Source of the DNA: Tritrichomonas musculus
Taxonomy: Eukaryota > Parabasalia > Tritrichomonadida > Tritrichomonadidae
Assembly (NCBI GenBank): GCA_039105265.1
Contig: JAPFFF010000003.1
Location: 7,316,001 to 7,380,000, forward strand
Direction of reading: 5' to 3'
DNA: 64,000 nt
The translations under genes and the position numbers were made by a program. The notes beneath the pieces are model-generated. The model was not told the DNA's origin, did no database searches, and saw nothing but the letters and a program-made list of their open reading frames with translations. This document shows positions 55,525 to 64,000 of this stretch, piece after piece. The stretch's first letter is position 1. Each line of letters begins with the position of its first letter.

Positions 55525-57397
55525 TTTATATGAATTCACAAAATAATATGTAAACTATTGAAAATTTTTAAAATTTATCATATTAAAATTGAAATATATA
55601 TTGCAATGATTGCTGAAATCAAATTACATGATTCTAGTTACAATATTAAAATGTAATGCCTTTTCTAATGTGTTTTGAAATTTTGGAAAGATATTACATA
55701 ATATTTCAAATACCAATATTTTTTTATTCATATATCATAAACTGGGGGAGGTGTAAAACGACAATGCCGGATTTTTTTTATTTGGTCGGATCATTCAAAA
55801 AGTTGTTGTCGATTGGTAAAAAAAAAAAAAAAAAAAAACTAGACGATGCAGTCACTTTAAGATAAAACTAATTTTGTGAAATAATAAAATGATTTAGCTG
55901 TCATGATGTTGATTGTTTAACGTGATTGTCAAATTTTTGCTGTCAAGAAATTGTTTTATTAAAAAATAAATGAATCTAAATCAAAATAATAATACTGTTA
56001 AACGATTCATAATGATAATAAAGCAACTTATAATAAGGTTGATACATTGGGATTAAAATTCGAAAATGGGAATAATTTTTTTTCTTTTTGGGATTTAGAT
56101 CATTTACTAAAAAAAAAAAAAAAAAAAAAAAGCAATTATTTGACCTTTCTTGATCGTATTTGATTCAAAAAATTGAGTAGATTTCTGTTGAGCATTTGTT
56201 GACCTTTTAAGTTCACACATTTATTTATTAAGATATTCTGTGTAATATGCCATTTTATCATTTTTTTGTTGCTTCAATCATATATAAATTAATAAAAATG
56301 AATAAGGTAAAATAATCATTTAAAAACCAAATTTATTTTTTATCTCAATGGTTATTAATTTCAATTTAACTGTTTTACAATTTCTATGGTTCGATTGAAA
56401 TTATCATCATTTTTTTTTTATATTCATATTTACATAGATATTCAGGTAAAAATGTTTCTTTTTTGAATTTTACATAGATATCAGTTTCATATTTTATACA
56501 TCAAAACTTATCATTCATATATGATAATTTTAAAATAAATCATATTTATAAAAAAAATAAAATTTAATACCTTTTTTTCTTAAAAAGTATGCTTTATGAA
56601 AAGAATTTATTGATATAATAATGAATTACTCTAAAAATAATTCAAATTCAGACAAATAACTTCAATTTAAAGAAATAATTTGATCATTTTTAAAACATTA
56701 ATCTGCTTTAATGAAATGTTATCATGTAAAATAGCACTGTTTGTTAATTTTCGTTTTATATTATATCTTTTTCCTTTGACTTTTTGACAATGATAAATAA
56801 ATAATTCTTTTTCATGATTATTACCAAATTTTGAATAAAAATCCCAAAGATTTGAAAAAAAATTGAATGTATTTTGGTTTTCCCTACCTTTTATTGAATA
56901 CATCAATCCCTTTTAATCCCAAAATTCAATACTTTCATCCCATCAAATCCCAAAATTCAATACTCTAATCCCAAGATTGAATGATAAAATCCGATAAATC
57001 TCAGAAAATTGAATAGAACTCTCTCAAAATTGAGAAAATCCCTTTCAATTTAATGGGATTAGTATTTTAACAAAAATATGGTTACTTTAAAATCACAGAA
57101 ATATGGTTATAATTTAAATTCATAATAATATGGTTATAATAAATTCACAATAATATGGTTATATTAAATGCTTTAATAATAATATGGTTATAATAACAAA
57201 ATCCCATAAATCCCAGATTTAAATCCCATTTGGATTAGAAAAAGTAAAATGGGACTATCTGACATGCTTACTTATAAAATAATTTAGCTGTCACGAAGTT
57301 GTATCTAAATGTAGAATAAATAATAAAGTCAATATTGATAGAAAATATATTACTATTTATGGCAACTTTATCTAAATATTATAAATATTTATTTGTT
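55525..57397. other. AT-rich spacer with short repeats
   Basis: No gene recognised. It holds A runs (55820-55839, 56110-56132), a cluster of AATCCC motifs (56911-57060) and five copies of AATATGGTTAT (about 57076-57191). Confidence 0.6.
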
Positions 57398-57399
57398 TA

Positions 57400-60097
57400 T
57401 TTACCCTGATCTCGGATAAAATGAGAAAGTTAACGTATTTTTTTTTTAATAAAAAATCGTTATTAAAAAATGGTGAAATTTAGGTGAATTTTTGACCTTA
57501 TAATAAAATAAAAACTTAATTGGCTTAAAAAAAAGAAAACGGATGAGAATGACTAAATACAAATATGGCTAATATAATTCATATGCATTAGTGTTTATAT
57601 ATAAAAGATATAAAGAAAAAATAAAGATGCTAAAAACAATATTATTTTAATATCTCAAAACATAATTGAAGATAAGGTAAAACTGATATTTAATAATCTT
57701 AGTATTCATGAACCTTCTCTTTTGGATAGGTTATTAAAGAATTGATTTTTTTTTGGAAATAATATTCTGCTGCAATTGGCTGATTATAAAATGTTACTGG
57801 TCGTATATGGAGAATTTTCCATCTATGTTTGTAATACTTCTCATATATTGTATTTAAATCGCTTGATTAAATAATTTTGTAAAAAAATTTCCAAAAATAT
57901 CATCTTATTTGAGATTTTTCTTAGAAAGTAAAAAGATATGAGAAATCGCTTTGGCAATAATATAAACAATACATTTGATAGATTTAAAAGAGCTATATAT
58001 TATTCTTTGTAATTTTTTCTAATTCATCATCTTAGAATATTATATGCATCAAGTGAAAACTGATTGGAATATTATAGCGCAATTAAGTAATTATGAGGAA
58101 AAAATAGTATTTTTGCTGATTAAGTGTGTCAATAATAGAAAATTAAATCTTCAATTTAAGATTTGGTATTGGTACGAGAATTATAAATATTGATAAATTT
58201 GTGTATCATATCTTTAATATTGGTCAATCAAATAACAAATAATATGAAGATAAGTGGTAAACCAATTCGTTTATTATATGTTGTTGATATTAATAAACGG
58301 ATTGTGGTATTTAAACTTTTTGAGTGAAAGCATCGGTCACTCAAACTTTTTGTTAACAAAAATAAAGATGATTTAAAATCATGCAAAATTTTGAACAAAA
58401 GTTGGATATGCTATGATCGATTGTTAAAATATAAGAGATGCTGCTTGGAGAATCGTTGTTGTTTGGAAGAGAATCGTTGCTGTTTGGAAGAGAATCGATG
58501 CTGCTTGGAGAATCGATGCTGCTGGAAGAGAATCGATGCTGCTTGGAGAATCGTTGTTGTTTGGGAGAGAATCGATGCTGCTTGGAGAATCGTTGTTGTT
58601 TGGGAGAGAATCGTTGCTGCTTGGAGAATCGTTGTTGTTTGGAAGAGAATCGTTGCTGCTTGGAGAATCGTTGTTGTTTGGGAGAGAATCGATGCTGCTT
58701 GGAGAATCGTTGTTGTTTGGAGAATCGTTGTTGTTTGGAGAATCGTTGTTGTTTGGGAGAGAATCGTTGCTGCTTGGAGAATCGATGCTGCTGGAAGAGA
58801 ATCGATGCTGCTTGGAGAATCGTTGTTGTTTGGAAGAGAATCGTTGCTGTTTGGAAGAGAATCGATGCTGCTTGGAGAATCGTTGTTGTTTGGAAGAGAA
58901 TCGTTGCTGTTTGGAAGAGAATCGATGCTGCTTGGAGAATCGTTGTTGTTTGGAAGAGAATCGTTGCTGCTTGGAGAATCGTTGTTGTTTGGAAGAGAAT
59001 CGTTGCTGTTTGGAAGAGAATCGATGCTGCTTGGAGAATCGTTGTTGTTTGGAAGAGAATCGTTGCTGTTTGGAAGAGAATCGATGCTGCTTGGAGAATC
59101 GTTGTTGTTTGGGAGAGAATCGTTGCTGCTTGGAGAATCGATGCTGCTGGAAGAGAATCGATGCTGCTTGGAGAATCGTTGTTGTTTGGAAGAGAATCGT
59201 TGCTGCTTGGAGAATCGTTGTTGTTTGGGAGAGAATCGATGCTGCTTGGAGAATCGTTGTTGTTTGGAGAATCGTTGTTGTTTGGGAGAGAATCGTTGCT
59301 GCTTGGAGAATCGATGCTGCTGGAAGAGAATCGATGCTGCTTGGAGAATCGTTGTTGTTTGGAAGAGAATCGTTGCTGCTTGGAGAATCGTTGTTGTTTG
59401 GGAGAGAATCGATTCTGCTTGGAGAATCGTTGTTGTTTGGGAGAGAATCGATGCTGCTTGGAGAATCGATGCTGCTGGAAGAGAATCGTTGCTGCTTGGA
59501 GAATCGTTGTTGTTTGGGAGAGAATCGATGCTGCTTGGAGAATCGATGCTGCTGGAAGAGAATCGATGCTGCTTGGAGAATCGTTGTTGTTTGGAAGAGA
59601 ATCGATGCTGCTTGGAGAATCGTTGTTGTTTGGAAGAGAATCGTTGCTGCTTGGAGAATCGTTGTTGTTTGGGAGAGAATCGATGCTGCTTGGAGAATCG
59701 TTGTTGTTTGGAAGAGAATCGATAATGTTAGTATAAAATTATTGTTGTTGGAAGAGAATTTTTGGGAAAAATTGCTGATCTATCGCAGATCTTTGTTGAA
59801 TATCTATATTATTTGGCAGAGATTGTGTGAACTCTGTTGAACTTTCTACAGAAAAATTATTTTCAATTGTTTTTTTTTTTGTGCCGTTAAGTGACTTCAC
59901 ATTGTAATCAGAAGATTTAATTTTATTCAAAAAATACATAATAAAATGATCAAATAATTAAAATGTTGTAGAGAGATTTCGATAAATCATTTATTTCTTT
60001 AGAATCACAATATTTTTATCAGAGTAAAAATTGTTAACAGAATAAAAAAAAAACTTAACCATACTAACTTTCTCATTTTATCCGAGATCAGGGTAAA
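57400..60097. mobile_element. TA-flanked transposon with perfect 33-bp inverted ends carrying a minisatellite
   Basis: TTTACCCTGATCTCGGATAA... at 57400-57432 is repeated exactly in reverse at 60065-60097, and TA lies outside both ends (57398-57399, 60098-60099). This is the form of a Tc1/mariner-superfamily element. No transposase is seen in the 2.7 kb; the middle half is the minisatellite at 58430-59725. Perfect ends suggest recent movement in trans. Confidence 0.8.
58430..59725 (+). repeat. GAATCG minisatellite with 18-, 21- and 39-bp periods
   Basis: About 1.3 kb of alternating blocks GAATCGTTGTTGTTTGGA and GAATCGATGCTGCTTGGA with or without an added AGA. All unit lengths are multiples of three and contain no stops on the plus strand, so all three plus frames stay open for over 400 codons (motifs such as ENRCCLE). 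That is a property of the repeat, not evidence of a gene. It is far more GC-rich than its surroundings. Confidence 0.95.
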
Positions 60098-60099
60098 TA

Positions 60100-61936
60100 C
60101 AAGACACAATTACAAAATATTATTAGATATTTTGATAAAAAAATTGAATGGATCAAAAACACGTTGATTTAAATCAATTCAAATCTATAACAAAATAATT
60201 GAATACCATACACAAAAAGTTATAAGGACAGTTAATTTATAAATAAGTATAACTTTATATTTTTATTAGGTAGCATATTATTTTATATTATTAATATATT
60301 AAGATACTATTATAAATTAAAGTAAAATAATGAAATGACATTAACTGTTAGGTAATGAGAAAATTATTTTTAGATTTCCATTTTAAATTCATATTTTTTT
60401 TATTTTTAATTTTGATATTTCATATTGAACGTATATATATTTATAAAAACATATTTTCAAATTGCAAAAGTAAGTGCAATGCAGTAATTCAAAAGTTTTT
60501 ACAATAATTAAAAGGTATGGAAACTTCTATTCACTCGACAGATCATTTTTCTTTCAGAATATAATTTTTAAATGATGGCATTAATGATAAATATAGTATA
60601 AAAATACATATTTTTAGAGAGGAATTTAAGATAAAAATAAATTATTTTTTTGTAAAGAATTGAATCCTAATCTGGTTATCTTAATTCAAAAAACAAGTTT
60701 TTATTATTTTTTTAATTATATTATTTTTAAATAGAATTATATAAGTAATTTATATTTCATGAAGAAGAACTCGAAATTAATCATTTTTAATATTCATATC
60801 ACAAGTGATATGAATTATTTTAACCTAAAAGGCGAATTTTTTTTACCTAAAAGGCGAATTTCAAAATTTTGAAAATTATGAGTTTATGCAGGAAATTTTT
60901 TTCTAATTTTCTTCATATTGATATTAAAAATTCTATTCCCGATTCGTTCAAATCACTTTTTCCATTTTTATTGTTGATTATAAAGCATCAAGGATAAGCA
61001 AACCAAGCAAAGGTTATTCATTTTTAATATTTTTTCCTAAAACTCAAGCAAATTCGACAAATTCACTAAATAAAAGCGATTTACAAAATTACTATCGTAC
61101 AAATTCCAGCAAATAGTTGGCAGATGAAAAAACTATCGATAATTCATTTGTTTATAAGAAAAATAAAACATACTGGAATTAATAAATGAATTATTTTGTA
61201 AATCGCTTTTATTTAGTGAGTTTTTTGAATTTGTTTGAGCTTTAGGAAAAGACATTCTAAAATAATTATCTTTGCATGGTTTGCTTTTCCACGTTGCGCT
61301 GGGATATACCTAAAAATTGTTTTGTAAACTACTCTTATTTAGTTATTTTGTTGAGTTTATTTGTGTCTTTGGAAGAATTACTTTAAAAAAATAAATTAAC
61401 CTTTTTGGTCAAAAAATTTTCATCTTTATTGGTCAATAATTAATTTCATATCATCAATGATATGAACTATACAAAAAATTGATAACATCATATAAGATCT
61501 CCAAATCCACTCGAAAAACATGGCCTTTTTTTATTTTATTTTCTAATAAATAAAAAAATGAAGAACATTTAAAAAAACTAAAAACTTTTGTCGACTCGTT
61601 CATCTTTAAATTGATTATTTCTTAAAAAAGCATTTTTTTCTCATTATGCATTTTATGAGATTTGAATAAAGCACTTTCATGCTATTTTCAAATATGTTAA
61701 TAATATGATAAAACAATATTAGACATGTATTAAACTTTGATGAGGTTTTTTCCGTTGATCAAAAATTGCCAATTTTTGGATTTCATTTTTTTCTTGTTTT
61801 TCAGTAATAAAATTAAAATTATATTTTTTTGATTTTATATTTATGCTACAAATATTATATACATGACGATGGACTAATTTTTAATAAAAAATGATCAATA
61901 TTCAAGCTTTTTTTGCATGAAATAAAATTGAATATA
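60100..61936. other. AT-rich spacer
   Basis: No gene recognised. It contains a direct repeat ACCTAAAAGGCGAATTT at about 60821 and 60845 and the foldback repeat at 60995-61290, followed by a diverged further copy of its right arm (about 61315-61390). Confidence 0.6.
60995..61290. repeat. Foldback repeat with arms of about 97 bp
   Basis: Left arm 60995-61091 and right arm 61193-61290 are inverted copies. The inner 54 bases (CACTAAATAAAAGCGATTTA is common to both) match best, and the outer AAGCAAACC(A)(A/T)GCAAAG parts also pair. The loop is about 100 bp. Likely a decayed MITE. Confidence 0.7.
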
Positions 61937-62610
61937 GGGGGATCAACCGCCAAAAAATTGTCAAATTTTTAAAGAGAGAGGAAAAATTTGAGTTTGGCTT
62001 TAAATAAATATGGGAATTTAAAGTGTAATAAAAATACATTTTATAAAAAATATTTTTATCTGATTTCAACTGTACATTCATAAATGGCGGACGAATGTAT
62101 TTATCATGACATGTCATATGAAAACTATATATATATTTTAATAAATAATGTGTTTTATTTTAATCCATATATTAAAAAATAAAGATTAATATAACCTTAT
62201 TTTTTAAAAATTGTTTTTATTTAATTTCATCAATTCATTCATAAATGGCGGACAATGAAAGTTATCATGACATGTTATGCGAAAAAAAATGAGACTTTAA
62301 CTGTTATTCAAATAACAAGTCTTTTGTCTTTTTTATTAGCTTAATACATTGTACATGATATATTTTCATGTTCTACGAATAATTTTTCCCAAAATATCCA
62401 ATCTATTGAAGATTTTAACTTTTGACGATTAAAAAAGGTCAAATTTATATCTTCAAATTAAAAGTGTCCGCCATTTGTGAATGTGCAGATGAATTCCAAA
62501 ATAAAATATTTCAAATCAAAGCTTATGAAATGAAGAACAAAACTATCTATTTATTTTTTAAAAAAATTAAAATATTATTTTTCTGACATTTTTTTGGCGG
62601 TTGATCCCCC
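61937..62610. mobile_element. 674-bp TA-flanked MITE with nested inverted repeats
   Basis: GGGGGATCAACCGCCAAAAA at both ends in inverted orientation, with TA directly outside (61935-61936, 62611-62612). Inside, TTCATAAATGGCGGAC occurs at about 62078 and 62238 as direct copies and as a near-reverse copy at about 62467-62484. No transposase. Confidence 0.82.
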
Positions 62611-62691
62611 TATAATTGAATTGAAAAAGAGTTTCCATACCTTTAATAATAAATATATATATATATAATTTTTTTTTAAGTATATGGTTTA

Positions 62692-64000
62692 TTATTTTAA
62701 GGATCTTGGTTCTGAATATTTTCCAAAGAATTCAATCTCATCAATTTCTAGAAAATGCATACCACTGCAATTATAACTAGGGCCTGTTTGTTCAATTTTA
62801 ATGTATTGATAATAAAGTTTATAATCATCTACATTTGGGTGATAAATGGTATACCAAGTTGCATATGCTTCTCTTGGAGTAGTTCCATCGCTCTCATGAT
62901 GGTACATTAGTTTATCCCATTTTATGTTATCGTTTGAACCTAAAACTTCAAAATTAATCAAGCAATATTTATCATTTCTTGTATTTTGAATACGCAATTT
63001 ATCAATTTTAACCTTTCTTCGGATGAAATTAAATTTAAGATAGGTATTCTCCACACTTTTGCTTTTATATTTTTGAGATGGACGAATAACGTTATATGGA
63101 TTAGAATCCACCATAACACTGTTTGATTCAATAAACATACGGCTTTCTGTCAGATGGTAACAGATGCCTTCTTTTTCGTCTTCGTCAATGTAGAATACTT
63201 TGCCCGAATCAAGTTTAGGTTTTGTTTTTTCGTGTACTGGTTTCCCTATGATATCATTATCATTTTGGAATTTTTGGCGTAATTTTTCTTCTTCTCGCAT
63301 TCTTTGATTTTCTGCTTCAATTCTTCTTCGATTTTCTTCCTCTCTCCTTCTTCGATTTTCTTCTTCTCGTATTCTTCGACTTTCTTGTTCTGCTTCATAT
63401 CGTCTTCTTCTTTCTTCAGCAACTTCTCGCTTTCTTCTATTTTCTTCTTCTTGCTTTTGTCTCTCTGCTTCCTCTTTTGCTTTCTCCATTCTTTCTGCTA
63501 ATTCTTTTTTATTTATTGAATCTTTGTAAGTGTTGAATTCTGATATCAGTTTTGTTATTTTATTATCTATTGGCTTTTTAATTTCATCATCAATTTTATC
63601 ATCATTAATTTTTAATACATCAACAAAAAAAGAGTGCAAGGCATCCAAATCTTCCAGTTTTTCAATTGAATCAACAAATTTACTTTTATTATCAGAAAAA
63701 TTGTTTTGAATTAAATCCAACAAAATTCCAGGACTACTTATTTTCATTTGTGAAATATTTTTAATTTTGTTTGACCATTTATTCAAATCTTCACCTTTTG
63801 TAATTTGTTTATAAATGTCAGTGATACATTTGACAATTTTATCTGCCTCATTTAATAAATCACTTGTATGACTTAAAAAGCCATTTTCCAAGTAAAGTAT
63901 TGAATCTTTTCCTAATGATAGATTTGGATGAGGGACAATAAATTGACCTTTTTGTATAAATTCTTTTAATCTATTTTTATCATCAAAATCAAACGTTTTA
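62692..64000 (-). CDS. Coiled-coil protein with C-terminal discoidin-like domain (5' partial)
   Basis: The frame stays open from the stop at 62692 to the window edge, giving 436 visible residues. The nearest upstream initiation-like codon (63891) is TTG, so the real start is outside the window. Order: a helical N-terminal part (including FIVPHPNLSLGKDSILYLEN), a long Arg/Glu-rich coiled coil (63200-63480, with repeated EENRRRREEENRRR), then a beta-rich C-terminal domain with FEVLGSNDNIKWDKL and MHFLEIDEIEFFG that resembles F5/8 type C (discoidin, galactose-binding-like) folds seen in trichomonad BTB proteins. The missing N-terminus may therefore be a BTB domain (inference). No membrane segment is seen. 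Confidence 0.75.
   Translation of the reverse strand, partial: KTFDFDDKNRLKEFIQKGQFIVPHPNLSLGKDSILYLENGFLSHTSDLLNEADKIVKCITDIYKQITKGEDLNKWSNKIKNISQMKISSPGILLDLIQNNFSDNKSKFVDSIEKLEDLDALHSFFVDVLKINDDKIDDEIKKPIDNKITKLISEFNTYKDSINKKELAERMEKAKEEAERQKQEEENRRKREVAEERRRRYEAEQESRRIREEENRRRREEENRRRIEAENQRMREEEKLRQKFQNDNDIIGKPVHEKTKPKLDSGKVFYIDEDEKEGICYHLTESRMFIESNSVMVDSNPYNVIRPSQKYKSKSVENTYLKFNFIRRKVKIDKLRIQNTRNDKYCLINFEVLGSNDNIKWDKLMYHHESDGTTPREAYATWYTIYHPNVDDYKLYYQYIKIEQTGPSYNCSGMHFLEIDEIEFFGKYSEPRSLK

Noticed and set aside
55525-55539. Upstream extension of the BspA-like gene from a GTG
   Set aside because: An ATG five codons in is available, and non-ATG starts are not expected in this lineage.
58391-59840. 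Three overlapping plus-strand frames of over 400 codons (Cys-rich ENRCCLE repeats)
   Set aside because: They arise because the minisatellite units are multiples of three without stops; no frame is favoured and no unique coding sequence flanks them.
1-64000. tRNA, rRNA or other structured RNA genes
   Set aside because: I looked for tRNA-like boxes and conserved rRNA stretches while reading and saw none; a covariance-model scan would be decisive.

Overview
The window looks like nuclear DNA of a trichomonad (parabasalid) protist, most likely a very AT-rich Tritrichomonas-like genome rather than Trichomonas vaginalis. The grounds are: long uninterrupted ORFs using the standard stops; a giant BspA-like leucine-rich repeat gene; an R2R3 Myb gene; a calpain fused to a kinase and Sel1 repeats; an RE-rich coiled coil joined to a discoidin-like domain; Polinton (Maverick) and MULE elements; and TCAYTW-type initiators 10-25 bases before several start codons. 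Species assignment is inference.

Layout. 1-7383: a Mutator-like element (MULE) whose transposase gene lies between very large inverted arrays of a 130-bp repeat; its left end is outside the window. 7599-10876: three ordinary host genes, namely a Vps55/LEPROT-like membrane protein and two coiled-coil proteins. 11086-13872: a TA-flanked Tc1/mariner-pogo type transposon with an intact-looking transposase. 14304-20344: a short, broken Polinton with 275-bp inverted ends and a 6-bp target duplication, itself hit by an 868-bp TA-flanked element, followed by a piece of a second Polinton (to about 21556). 22888-23655: the Myb gene. 25677-38925: a calpain/pseudokinase/Sel1 gene split near its 3' end by a second MULE of 9.7 kb. 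That MULE has long, almost identical inverted ends that also contain tandem arrays, a FLYWCH-like/MULE transposase, a 21-bp minisatellite and a 399-residue helical cargo-like protein. 39062-39772: a small element with an 8-bp target duplication. 40426-47446: a coiled-coil gene and two paralogous P-loop GTPase-like genes sharing a 382-bp nearly identical block inside otherwise diverged sequence. 47836-55524: the 2562-residue BspA-like gene. 57400-60097: a TA-flanked element with perfect 33-bp ends carrying an in-frame-length minisatellite. 60995-62610: foldback-type small elements. 62692 to the window end: a 5'-partial coiled-coil/discoidin-like gene.

How it fits together. Host genes sit singly, separated by AT-rich spacers, and about half the window is mobile DNA. 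The strongest observations are the two MULEs, different in sequence, that both build their inverted ends from tandem arrays (as in Foldback elements); the recent insertion that truncates a calpain/pseudokinase gene; the gene-conversion-like tract between the GTPase paralogs; and a recurrent ACTTTTT/AAAAAGT motif, sometimes as perfect inverted pairs, before genes. All calls come from reading the sequence; no searches were run.
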